In this document: piece by piece, positions 29,913 through 39,489 of the stretch | How the letters are laid out: each line of letters begins with the position of its first letter | How positions within the stretch are numbered: the first letter of the stretch is position 1 | DNA from: Microvirga arsenatis | Lineage (GTDB): Bacteria; Pseudomonadota; Alphaproteobacteria; Rhizobiales; Beijerinckiaceae | Length of the DNA stretch: 64,000 bases | Direction: 5' to 3' | NCBI RefSeq assembly: GCF_009910705.1 | Contig: NZ_JAAAXJ010000005.1 | Span: forward strand, 62,001 to 126,000 | Notes under the pieces: model-generated | What the model was told of the DNA's origin: nothing | Seen by the model: only the letters and a program-made list of their open reading frames with translations | Database searches by the model: none | Position numbers and translations under genes: made by a program

Positions 29913-30656
29913 TCAACGCAGACCCTGCACGACAAGGATGACGCCGCCACAGACGATGGCGGCGTCCAGAATGGTGTTGTGGATGTGGATCGGCAGCGCC
30001 TCCGTAAGCCGCTTGGCGATGAAGGCTCCCGGTGTTGCCGCCAGTCCGATGATCGCGGCCATGACCCAGGATGAGGACGGCAGGGCGCCAAACACCTGAA
30101 AGACGCCTGACTTTGCGACGCCCAGGGCCAGTGAGATTGCGGCATCCGTTGCAATCACCGCGCGCCCGTTCAGGCCTGACGCCATGAGGATCGACAGCAG
30201 GACGACGCCCGACCCTGCCGTGCCGCCGACGAGCAGCCCGTATCCTGCTCCTGCAGCCGCGAGAGCGCCGCCGGACAGCTTCATCTGCCGCCGCTTCAGA
30301 TAAAGCCGCGTCGGAACCATCAGGATCAGGAAGGTGCCGATGGTGATGGCGGCTCCGCGGCCGGTCAGGAACGCGTAGCCGTAGGCTCCGAGCATGCAGG
30401 TCGGCAGGGCCATTCCGCCGATCAGGAGGGCGCGGCGCGCGTCGAGTTCCTTTCGGAAAGCCATGATGCGGCTGGCATTGGTGAACAGGGCCGACAGACC
30501 GATGATGGGAACAACAGGTTCGGCCCCGACGATCGGAACGAGGACCAGCGGCATGAGAAGGCCCGTACCGTAGCCGGCAATGCCGCCGATCGTTCCCGTG
30601 AGGAGGGCGCACAACGCGACAAGCCCATATTGCAGGAGCGATACATGCTCGGTCAT
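29913..30656 (-). CDS. Sulfite exporter TauE/SafE family permease
   Basis: The ATG at 30656 follows GAGG by nine bases and gives 247 residues; a start at 30695 is also open. The protein is almost entirely hydrophobic, with about eight helices. A glycine-rich repeat GGIAGYGTGLLMP near the N-terminus is mirrored by GGTAGSGVVLLSI in the second half, the internal duplication of TauE/SafE. Transport of sulfur-containing anions is known for some members; the substrate here is not known. Confidence 0.9.
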   Translation of the reverse strand: MTEHVSLLQYGLVALCALLTGTIGGIAGYGTGLLMPLVLVPIVGAEPVVPIIGLSALFTNASRIMAFRKELDARRALLIGGMALPTCMLGAYGYAFLTGRGAAITIGTFLILMVPTRLYLKRRQMKLSGGALAAAGAGYGLLVGGTAGSGVVLLSILMASGLNGRAVIATDAAISLALGVAKSGVFQVFGALPSSSWVMAAIIGLAATPGAFIAKRLTEALPIHIHNTILDAAIVCGGVILVVQGLR

Positions 30657-30850
30657 CGCAACCTCAACGGTCAAAATCGGGAAACCCGCGATCACTGCCT
30701 TCTTGATCCTGGAAAGCTTCAGCCGCGGTTCAGGTTGAAAGCTCTCCAGTCATTCAGGTCTCTGAGGCACCTCGCGGATCTTGAGGGTGGCGTGGCCGTC
30801 TCTGCAAGGCTAAACACCCTCGAAGAGAATTGAAGGAAAGTAACTTGACC

Positions 30851-31462
30851 ATGGGGCAGCCTACTACCGTCGTGTTCGATATCGGCAATGTCCTGCTGCG
30901 CTGGGACCCTCGCAACCTCTACCGCACCATCTTCGATGACGAGGCGGAGATGGAGTGGTTCCTGTCGAATGTCTGCACCCATGACTGGAACGTGGAGCAG
31001 GATCGCGGGCGCGACTGGGATGAGGCCGTGGCCCTTCTCGTCAAGGACCATCCCAAGCACGAGAGCCACATCCGCGCCTTCCACGAGCGCTGGAGCGAGA
31101 CCGTCTCCGGCGTGTTCGAGGATCATGTGGCCCTGCTGCTGCGCCTGCGCGAGGCGGGTGTGCCGAACTACTGCATCACGAATTTTTCCGGTCCCAAGTT
31201 CATCCTGGCCAAGGAGCGCTTCCCGTTCCTGGCAGGCTTCGACGGCGTCATCGTGTCAGGCGACGAGCGCCTGCTGAAGCCCGATCCGGCCATCTACCAT
31301 CTCCTGCTCGACCGCTACGGGCTCAAGGCTGAGGATTGCGTGTTCATCGACGATTCCAAGCCCAATGTGGAGGCGGCCCGCAACGTGGGCATGCACGCCA
31401 TCCATTGCGTCGAAGGAGCCAACTTGGCGGCGGAACTGCGGGGGTATGGCTTTCCGGTCTGA
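30851..31462 (+). CDS. HAD family hydrolase
   Basis: Taking the ATG at 30851 gives 203 residues of a HAD subfamily IA phosphatase. Motif I is VVFDIGNVLLRWDP (nucleophile Asp10), motif II lies in CITNFSG, the motif III lysine is in LLKPDPAIY and motif IV is FIDDSKPN. A small helical cap sits between motifs I and II. The substrate cannot be told from sequence. It ends 38 bases before hrpB on the same strand. Confidence 0.93.
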   Translation: MGQPTTVVFDIGNVLLRWDPRNLYRTIFDDEAEMEWFLSNVCTHDWNVEQDRGRDWDEAVALLVKDHPKHESHIRAFHERWSETVSGVFEDHVALLLRLREAGVPNYCITNFSGPKFILAKERFPFLAGFDGVIVSGDERLLKPDPAIYHLLLDRYGLKAEDCVFIDDSKPNVEAARNVGMHAIHCVEGANLAAELRGYGFPV

Positions 31463-31500
31463 CCACTTGCTCTCTTCGGCGGCTTGAGCCATCAGGCGGC

Positions 31501-33966
31501 ATGCGCGCTTTCGACACCTCCCTGCCCATCGATGCCGTTCTCGGCGACCTGACGGCGAACCTGCGCACGTGCCCCAACGCGGTGCTCGTGGCGCCGCCCG
31601 GCGCGGGCAAGACCACGCGGGTGCCGCTGGTGCTGCTCGACGAGCCGTGGCTGAACGGGGCTAAGATCATCGTGCTGGAGCCGCGCCGACTGGCCGCCCG
31701 CGCTGCCGCGGCGCGCATGGCCCAGACCCTGGGCGAGGCGGTGGGGGAGACCGTGGGCCTGCGCGTGCGCCTCGGATCGAAGGTGAGTCGCAGGACGCGG
31801 ATCGAGGTGGTGACCGAGGGCGTCTTCGCCCGCATGATCCTGGACGATCCGGCGCTGGAGGGCGTCGCCGCCGTTCTCTTCGACGAGTTCCACGAGCGCT
31901 CCCTCGATGCAGATCTCGGCCTTGCGCTCGCGCTCGATGCGCAAGGCGGCCTGCGCGAGGATCTCCGCCTCCTCGTCATGTCCGCGACCCTCGACGGCGC
32001 GCGGGTGGCGAGATTGCTGAGCGATGCGCCCGTCGTCGAATCCGAGGGCCGTGCCTATCCGGTGGAGACCCGCTATCTGGGGCGCGATCCCAACCGCCGC
32101 ATCGAGGAGCAGGTGGCCGATGCCGTCACCCGCGCCCTGAGGGCCGAAGGCGGCTCCCTCCTCGTCTTCCTGCCCGGGCAGGGGGAGATCCGCCGGGTCG
32201 AGGCAATCTTGCGCGAGCGGATCACCGATCCGGCCGTCAACATCGCGCCGCTCTACGGCGCCCTGGAGCGGGGCGAGCAGGATCTCGCCGTCAGTCCCGC
32301 CAGGCCTGGACGGCGCAAGGTGGTGCTCGCCACCTCCATCGCCGAAACCTCGCTCACCATCGAAGGCGTGCGGGTCGTGATCGATTCGGGCCTCGCCCGC
32401 GTTCCCGTCTACGAGCCGAATATCGGCCTCACCCGCCTGGAGACGGTGCGTGTTTCCCGCGCCGCCGCCGACCAGCGCCGGGGCCGTGCGGGGCGCACGG
32501 AGCCGGGCGTGTGCTACCGCCTCTGGGAGGAGGCGGCGACCGGTGCTCTGGAACCTTTCGCACGCCCCGAAATCCTGTCCGCCGACCTCAGCCCCCTCCT
32601 GCTCGATTGCGCCGCCTGGGGTGTCGCCGATCCGACGGCGCTCGCCTTCCTCGATCCGCCGCCCGCGCCTGCCCTGAAGGAGGCAAGGACGCTGCTGCTG
32701 CAGCTCGGCGCCCTTGATGCCGAGGGGCGCATCACGGAGGTCGGGCGCCGCATGCGCGACCTGCCGCTGCCGCCGCGCCTCGCGCGCATGGTGCTGCTTG
32801 CCGGCGAGAGCGGGCAGGCGCGCGATGCGGCGGATGTGGCCGCCGTGCTCGTCGAGCGGGGTCTGGGCGGCGATGCGGTGGATCTTGCCGAGCGCATCGA
32901 GCGCTATCGGCGCGAACGCTCCAAGCGCGCCGAGGACATGCGCCGCATGGCGGAAGGCTGGGCGAGGGGCAGCAACGGGGCATCGAAGGGCGAGCTGCGC
33001 TCCATCGGCGCGCTGCTGACGCTCGCCTATCCCGATCGGCTCGCCAAGGCTCGCGGCAAGCCGGGCGAGTACCTCATGGCCAACGGGCGCGGCGCCTCGC
33101 TCGAAGCCCACGAGCGGCTGGCGAAGGAGCCTTATCTGGCCGTTGCCGAAATTGCCGGCGGCGCAGCCTCCGCGAGGATTCTGGCGGCGGCTGCCATCTC
33201 TCCGGAAGAGATCGAGGATCTGTTCGGCTCCGCCATCGAGCAGCGCGACGAGATCGCCTTCGACCGTCAGGCACGGGCCTTGCGTGCGCGGAGCGTGCGG
33301 CGCCTGGGAGCCCTCGTGCTGAGCGAGCGGCCGCTGAAGGTGCCGCAGACGGAGGAGGCGGCGCGGGCACTCGCGGAGGGTCTTGTCTCGCTCGGCCTCG
33401 ACGTGCTGCCCTGGTCGAAGGCGCTCGCTCAGTGGCGCGAGCGGGTGATGTTCCTGCGCCAAGCCGAGGGCGAGGAATGGCCGGACCTGTCGGACGAGGC
33501 GTTGGCGCGAACGGCCGACGAGTGGCTGGCTCCGCATCTCGTGGGAAATAGCAGCCTCGGCGAGATCGGTCCCGACCTTCTGAGCGAGGCCCTGCGCGGC
33601 CTGCTGCCCTGGAATCTGCAGCGGCGGCTTGATGCGGAGGCGCCAACCCATGTCGAAGTGCCGACCGGCTCGCAGATTCCGGTCGATTACGGCGCGGAGG
33701 AGGGGCCTGTTCTGGCCGTGCGGGTGCAGGAACTCTTCGGCCTCGACAAGCATCCGACCATCGCCGCCGGGCGCGTGCCGCTCATCCTGCACCTGCTCTC
33801 CCCGGCCCATCGGCCGATCCAGATCACCCGCGACCTGCCGGGCTTCTGGCGCGGCTCCTGGGCGGCGGTGCGGGCCGACATGCGCGGGCAGTACCCGAAG
33901 CATCCCTGGCCCGAGGACCCGCTGACTGCGCCGCCGACGCGGCGCGCGAAGCCGCGGGGGACCTAG
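31501..33966 (+). CDS. hrpB: ATP-dependent helicase HrpB
   Basis: The 821-residue protein is the normal HrpB length. It is a DEAH-box-like superfamily 2 helicase with Walker A APPGAGKTT (31-39), the DEFH variant of the DEAH box in DEFHERSL, the SAT motif MSATLDG, a helicase C domain (QRRGRAGRTEPG) and the HrpB-specific C-terminal region ending near HPWPEDP. Its cellular RNA substrate is poorly known in bacteria. Confidence 0.96.
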   Translation: MRAFDTSLPIDAVLGDLTANLRTCPNAVLVAPPGAGKTTRVPLVLLDEPWLNGAKIIVLEPRRLAARAAAARMAQTLGEAVGETVGLRVRLGSKVSRRTRIEVVTEGVFARMILDDPALEGVAAVLFDEFHERSLDADLGLALALDAQGGLREDLRLLVMSATLDGARVARLLSDAPVVESEGRAYPVETRYLGRDPNRRIEEQVADAVTRALRAEGGSLLVFLPGQGEIRRVEAILRERITDPAVNIAPLYGALERGEQDLAVSPARPGRRKVVLATSIAETSLTIEGVRVVIDSGLARVPVYEPNIGLTRLETVRVSRAAADQRRGRAGRTEPGVCYRLWEEAATGALEPFARPEILSADLSPLLLDCAAWGVADPTALAFLDPPPAPALKEARTLLLQLGALDAEGRITEVGRRMRDLPLPPRLARMVLLAGESGQARDAADVAAVLVERGLGGDAVDLAERIERYRRERSKRAEDMRRMAEGWARGSNGASKGELRSIGALLTLAYPDRLAKARGKPGEYLMANGRGASLEAHERLAKEPYLAVAEIAGGAASARILAAAAISPEEIEDLFGSAIEQRDEIAFDRQARALRARSVRRLGALVLSERPLKVPQTEEAARALAEGLVSLGLDVLPWSKALAQWRERVMFLRQAEGEEWPDLSDEALARTADEWLAPHLVGNSSLGEIGPDLLSEALRGLLPWNLQRRLDAEAPTHVEVPTGSQIPVDYGAEEGPVLAVRVQELFGLDKHPTIAAGRVPLILHLLSPAHRPIQITRDLPGFWRGSWAAVRADMRGQYPKHPWPEDPLTAPPTRRAKPRGT

Positions 33967-34040
33967 GGTCTGAATCCGATCAGATGCTCGCTCAGGCTCA
34001 GTGATTCCGCTCAGACTACTGCCTTGCAGTGACGATGGGG

Positions 34041-34525
34041 ATGGCACTGGCGGACCTATTTTGGCTCTCGGATGAGCAATGAGCAGTGCTGGAGCCGTTC
34101 ACGCCAAAGAACCGACCCGTCGCGCGGCGGTCAGACCACCAAGATCCACATCCTTGCTGACGTTCTCGGGCGGCCAGCCGTCATCAACCTGACTGCGGGC
34201 AACGCCTCGGACGTGAGGACTGCGCCTGCGGTGATCGCAGCCGCACCGGGCCGCCTTAAGCGGCTTGTCGCAGATCGGACCTACGGCGCCAACAACCTGC
34301 GCCGCGATCTGAAGGCGAACAGCATCCTGCCCGTGCTCCCTGGGACGCGTTCCTGCAAGCGCTCGGTTTCGGCACGACCCGTTGCATTATTGCGAGCGCT
34401 GGCGCATCGAGGCAGCGTTCTGCCGCCTAAAGGACTTCCGGCGCCTCGCAATCCGCTACGACAATTTTGCAGCCAACTTCGCTTCCGCCGTTGCGCTGGC
34501 CACCATCATCGCGTTCTGGTGCTAA
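34041..34525 (+). pseudogene. Decayed IS5-type transposase
   Basis: The frame starts MALADLFWLSDEQ and hits a stop at codon 14 (34080-34082). Sequence typical of the transposase middle then resumes (GGQTTKIHILADVLGRPA, and further on LVADRTYGANNLRR) after an apparent deletion of the region between. A frameshift follows near 34360. The tail CERWRIEAAFCRLKDF...IRYDNFAANFASAVALATII is in another frame and ends at a stop at 34525. Three lesions make it inactive. No clear terminal inverted repeats were found. The 33967-34040 stretch holds nothing else recognised. Confidence 0.85.
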
Positions 34526-34645
34526 TCGGCCCTTGAGCAAAAAACCCGGAAGGGTGGCCTTGAGTCTTGCAAGGACTGCTGTCCTGATAACAGACAGACG
34601 ACCGAATCAGTTAAAAGTCGGGGACAATGCTCGGAAGGAGCTCTC

Positions 34646-35281
34646 ATGAACAGCCTGACCCTTCTCGCCTTCGCACTGGTGGCGTTCGTCGGCATTGCAA
34701 CCCCCGGACCTACAGTCTTATTGGCATTGACCAACGGCTCGCGCTACGGCGTGTCGCGGGCATGCTACGGGATGGCCGGCGCAGTGGTTTCGGACTTTAT
34801 CCTGATCGGCGCCGTTGCATTGGGGCTCGGCGCGTTGCTCGCCGCCTCCGAGTTCTGGTTCTCTCTCGTGAAGTGGCTCGGGGTCGGGTACCTAGCCTAT
34901 CTCGGGATCATGCTGCTGCGCTCGAAAGGGACGCTCGACCCATCCCTCCATGCGGCGACAGATGGCGGACCGGGTACCCCGCGTTCGCTTTTCCTCAAGA
35001 GTCTTCTCGTGGCGATTACCAATCCGAAGGGTTATCTGTTCTTCTCCGCGTTCCTACCCCAGTTCATCGTCCCGACCTCACCTCAAGTGCCGCAATATGT
35101 AGTGCTGGCGCTGATCTTCGCCTCCCTCGATTTCCTGATCATGCTGGCCTATGCCGTTCTCGGCTCACAGGCTATGCGTGTTCTGAAGCGCTCCGGAGCT
35201 CTTTGGCTGGATCGGATTTGCGGCGCTGCCCTCCTGACCCTGGCAGGTTCCCTGGCTCTCTATCGGCGGGCAAGTGCGTAA
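34646..35281 (+). CDS. LysE/RhtB family translocator
   Basis: The 211-residue protein begins at an ATG preceded by AAGGAGCT. It has the family N-terminal motif TPGPTVLLALTNGSRYG and about six helices, with NPKGYLFFSAFLPQF in the middle. LysE/RhtB proteins export amino acids or related metabolites. It lies immediately downstream of the transposase remnant. Confidence 0.92.
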   Translation: MNSLTLLAFALVAFVGIATPGPTVLLALTNGSRYGVSRACYGMAGAVVSDFILIGAVALGLGALLAASEFWFSLVKWLGVGYLAYLGIMLLRSKGTLDPSLHAATDGGPGTPRSLFLKSLLVAITNPKGYLFFSAFLPQFIVPTSPQVPQYVVLALIFASLDFLIMLAYAVLGSQAMRVLKRSGALWLDRICGAALLTLAGSLALYRRASA

Positions 35282-35362
35282 GACGTTGAGGCTGTTGGTA
35301 CAGAGTCGTGGGCGGCCAGCCGCGAGGTTCGCACGTCCAGCCCATCCGATTGGGCCCTGCCC

Positions 35363-35740
35363 CTAGTCCCTGAACGACTCGATCAACCGTCCCGCCGTGG
35401 CGCGGTTGAGCGCCATGGGAATGTCATAGACGAGCGCAAGGCGCATCAGGGCCTTTACGTCCACGTCGTGCGGGTGCGGCGAGAGGGGATCGACAAAGAA
35501 GAACAGGGCGTCGATGCGGCCCTCCGCGATCATCGCGCCGATCTGCTGGTCGCCTCCGAGCGGACCGCTCTTGAGCCTGGTGACGGAAAGCGAAGGGCAG
35601 CGCTCCATCACGCGCCCACCGGTCGTTCCCGTGGCGAAGAGGGAGAAGGGGCGAAGGTCGCTTTCGTACATGGCGGCAAATTCGGCCATGTCGTCCTTCT
35701 TGGCGTCGTGGGCCACGAGCGCCAGGGTCATCTGTTTCAT
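35363..35740 (-). CDS. mgsA: Methylglyoxal synthase
   Basis: This 125-residue protein is the usual size for MgsA, which converts dihydroxyacetone phosphate to methylglyoxal when sugar phosphates accumulate. Expected residues are present: HDAKKDD (His11), the phosphate loop [16 protein letters not shown] (Asp64), [12 protein letters not shown] (Asp84) and the following histidines. It precedes no obvious partner and is followed after 12 bases upstream by the DUF1194 gene on the same strand. Confidence 0.96.
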   Translation of the reverse strand: MKQMTLALVAHDAKKDDMAEFAAMYESDLRPFSLFATGTTGGRVMERCPSLSVTRLKSGPLGGDQQIGAMIAEGRIDALFFFVDPLSPHPHDVDVKALMRLALVYDIPMALNRATAGRLIESFRD

Positions 35741-35752
35741 GGGAAGAACTGC

Positions 35753-36556
35753 TCAATTGCTCCAGCGGTCACGCCACTGCATCTCGCCGGCGAGGCAGTT
35801 GGTGCGCGAAGGGGTCTGAACACGGCTGATCAGGGGCTGGTCGGGCATGAGGTTGGCAATCTCGAGCAGGATCTTTGTCTTGATCGCCTCCACGAACTGG
35901 TCGCGCTCCCGAACCGGGACCGTGAACGCGCCCTGGCCGCCGATCACGCAGTCCTTGTAGTAGATGTCGAGGTCCGGAATGTCGAGATAGCCGGGCTGGC
36001 GCAGCATGATCGGCAGCCCGTTGATGGTGATGCCCTTGGCCACGGCTTCGTCGCGCGCCTCCAGCACGAAGCGCCCCTGGTTGTTGGGGCCGTCGCCGGA
36101 GATGTCGATCACCTGCCGCGTGGCATTGAGCCCGCTCTCCCCCAGAAGCTTCACGCTGAAGTCGATGGCGCTGGAGATCGAGGTTCGCTGCGCCCGGCGC
36201 AGCGGCGTCGAGGCGATCCTCTCGGCAAAGGCCATCAGGCTCTCGGAATTGTCGAGGATCGTCCAGGGCACGATCACCTTCTGATCCGGCGAACCGGCCC
36301 ATTCCATGTAGGTGACGGCGATCCGCCCCAGCATTCCGTTACGGATTGCATCGTGGACTTGCTTGGAGCGGAACGCTTGAGCGAAGCCCTCCCGCTGCAA
36401 GGCCTGCTCGTCCGTGTCCATGGAGAAGGAGATGTCGACGGCAACCACGAGAGCGAGGTCGACGTCCTTGTCGGCCTGGGCCTGGGCAGGAGGCGCGAGA
36501 AGCACCCACAGGCAGGCGAGGCCAGCGGCTAGGCGGATGAAGCCGGAACGAACCAT
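35753..36556 (-). CDS. DUF1194 domain-containing exported protein, von Willebrand A-like
   Basis: The 267-residue protein has a signal peptide cleaved near residue 26 (PPAQAQ). Its DUF1194 domain has a vWA-type metal site: DISFS (Asp41, Ser43, Ser45), a RTSISSA segment and DISGDGPNNQG. Metal-ion-dependent ligand or protein binding in the periplasm is inferred from this fold; the function of DUF1194 is unknown. mgsA follows 12 bases downstream, so the two may be co-transcribed. Confidence 0.9.
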   Translation of the reverse strand: MVRSGFIRLAAGLACLWVLLAPPAQAQADKDVDLALVVAVDISFSMDTDEQALQREGFAQAFRSKQVHDAIRNGMLGRIAVTYMEWAGSPDQKVIVPWTILDNSESLMAFAERIASTPLRRAQRTSISSAIDFSVKLLGESGLNATRQVIDISGDGPNNQGRFVLEARDEAVAKGITINGLPIMLRQPGYLDIPDLDIYYKDCVIGGQGAFTVPVRERDQFVEAIKTKILLEIANLMPDQPLISRVQTPSRTNCLAGEMQWRDRWSN

Positions 36557-36641
36557 CGGAGCCTCCTTGCAGGGAGCCGGGTTGGTCGGAAGACTGTGCC
36601 AGCTTCTGAAATTAAGGCAAGGTTGTCCTGAGACCAGAGCC

Positions 36642-37268
36642 CTATGGGCGCTTGGCCTCCACGATCTTGAGCGCCTCCTGGAAGGCGGCGTCCGGGTCGA
36701 GATGGGTCGTGTCGAGGGTGACGGCGTCGGCGGCCGCCTTCAGCGGGGCGGTGCTGCGGTTCATGTCCCGCTCGTCCCGGCGGCGGATATCCTCCAGGAT
36801 CCTCTCGTATTCCGCCTGCTCGCCCCGGCCGAGAAGCTCGCGGTGCCGGCGCCGGGCCCGCTCCTCGGGAGCGGCGGTGATGAAGAGCTTCACGTCGGCA
36901 TCGGGCCTGACGACAGTGCCGATATCCCGTCCGTCGAGCACCGCGCCCGAGGCCTGGGCCCCGAAGCCGCGCTGGAAGGCGAGGAGCGCATTACGCACCG
37001 GCTGGTAGGCGGAGACCACCGAGGCGGCCTCGCCCATGGCCGCGCCCCGGAGTCGGGAATCGTCCTCCAGGTGCGAGACGTCGAGGTTGAGCGCGACTTC
37101 CGTTGCCGCCTCCCTGTCCGCGAGGGGGATGTTCCGGTCCATGAGGACCCGGGCGACCGCCCGGTAGAGGAGCCCCGTGTCGAGATGGGCGAAGCCGTAA
37201 TGCTCCGCGAGGCGCTTGCCGAGGGTGCCCTTGCCCGAGGCGGCGGGGCCGTCGATGGCGATGATCAT
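36642..37268 (-). CDS. cmk: Cytidylate kinase
   Basis: The ATG at 37268 gives 208 residues with P-loop GPAASGKGT near the N-terminus, the CMP-binding stretch YRAVARVLMD and the lid region RARRRHRE. It phosphorylates CMP and dCMP. It begins 7 bases after aroA, the usual aroA-cmk order. rpsA, which often follows cmk, is not present; DUF1194 follows instead. Confidence 0.96.
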   Translation of the reverse strand: MIIAIDGPAASGKGTLGKRLAEHYGFAHLDTGLLYRAVARVLMDRNIPLADREAATEVALNLDVSHLEDDSRLRGAAMGEAASVVSAYQPVRNALLAFQRGFGAQASGAVLDGRDIGTVVRPDADVKLFITAAPEERARRRHRELLGRGEQAEYERILEDIRRRDERDMNRSTAPLKAAADAVTLDTTHLDPDAAFQEALKIVEAKRP

Positions 37269-37275
37269 GGCCGGC

Positions 37276-38685
<1,410 letters not shown>

Positions 38686-38798
38686 TCACGCGCAAGCTGG
38701 CCGGAGCGTCCCCTCCGGCAATTTCCTATTTGACAAGCCATCCCCTTCGCGACTAACGGAGCCTTCCCGACCATTCACACTGATCAAGGCAATCTCCC

Positions 38799-39176
38799 GT
38801 GGCCAAACCGGAACTCGGCTTGAAGCGCCAGTGCATGAGCTGCGGCGCAAAATTCTACGATCTCAACAAGGACCCGGCGGTCTGCCCGAAATGCGGCACC
38901 GTTTTCCAGGCCGTGGGCATGAGCCGCGCGGCGGCGCCGGCCGTCGCCCGCCAGGTCGATGACGACGAGGTCGAGCTCGAATCGGTGGGGCCGGAGCTCG
39001 TCTCCCTCGATGAGGTCGAGGCCGGCGAGGCGGACAAGGACATCCCGGTCGACGATGACATCGACGTGGGCGACGACGTGGCCGATGACGACACCTTCCT
39101 CGAGGATGAGGAGGAGGGCGACGACGACGTGTCGGATCTGATCGACAGCGATCTGGAAGACGACGAAGAGGCTTGA
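38799..39176 (+). CDS. TIGR02300 family protein, zinc ribbon with acidic tail
   Basis: The 125-residue protein starts MAKPELGLKRQCMSCGAKFY and has two cysteine pairs (12/15 and 29/32) forming a likely zinc ribbon. The C-terminal 75 residues are almost wholly Asp, Glu and Val. TIGR02300 proteins are alphaproteobacterial and of unknown function; a nucleic-acid or RNA-polymerase role is sometimes guessed from the ribbon, which I cannot support further. It is divergent from aroA. The stop overlaps the promoter of the tRNA gene. Confidence 0.9.
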   Translation: MAKPELGLKRQCMSCGAKFYDLNKDPAVCPKCGTVFQAVGMSRAAAPAVARQVDDDEVELESVGPELVSLDEVEAGEADKDIPVDDDIDVGDDVADDDTFLEDEEEGDDDVSDLIDSDLEDDEEA

Positions 39177-39201
39177 ACCCGGGAGCAGAGGCGACTATAG
39201 A
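39173..39201 (+). promoter_or_regulatory. Promoter of tRNA-Ala
   Basis: TTGAAC (39173-39178), 17 bases and TATAGA (39196-39201) form a near-ideal sigma-70 promoter. Transcription would begin about 50 bases before the mature tRNA. The -35 box includes the TGA stop of the TIGR02300 gene. Confidence 0.7.
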
Positions 39202-39257
39202 AGCCGCCTCTGCTTCGGCAGCGACCCCTGCGGCGCCCCAAACGCCGCAGCTCAGAT

Positions 39258-39333
39258 GGGGCTGTAGCTCAGTTGGGAGAGCGCGTGAATGGCATTCACG
39301 AGGTCAGCGGTTCGATCCCGCTCAGCTCCACCA
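39258..39333 (+). tRNA. tRNA-Ala (GGC)
   Basis: The 76-base cloverleaf has a seven-pair acceptor stem (GGGGCTG with CAGCTCC, one G-U), D arm GCTCAGTTGGGAGAGC, anticodon stem CGTGA/TCACG with loop ATGGCAT (anticodon GGC), T arm GCGGTTCGATCCCGC and an encoded CCA at 39331-39333. Confidence 0.98.
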
Positions 39334-39349
39334 AATCCTTCCAAAAAAG

Positions 39350-39374
39350 GCCGCCGCTTCAGGCGGCTTTTTTG
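39350..39374 (+). terminator. Intrinsic terminator after tRNA-Ala
   Basis: GCCGCC (39350-39355) pairs with GGCGGC (39362-39367) across the loop GCTTCA and is followed by six T residues. It lies 17 bases after the tRNA. Confidence 0.9.
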
Positions 39375-39489
39375 TTGGCGACGCGCTTCCATCAGCCCTT
39401 CGTCTCATGGAAAGCGCGGTGATCTTCATTTTTAGTTCCCCCGCCTTAAGCTAAGGCCAGGATCCTCAAATCCACCGAAAGCGGGAACG

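Noticed and set aside
31492-34047. 851-codon minus-strand frame opposite hrpB
   Set aside because: Antisense shadow; low-complexity Arg/His/Gln composition.
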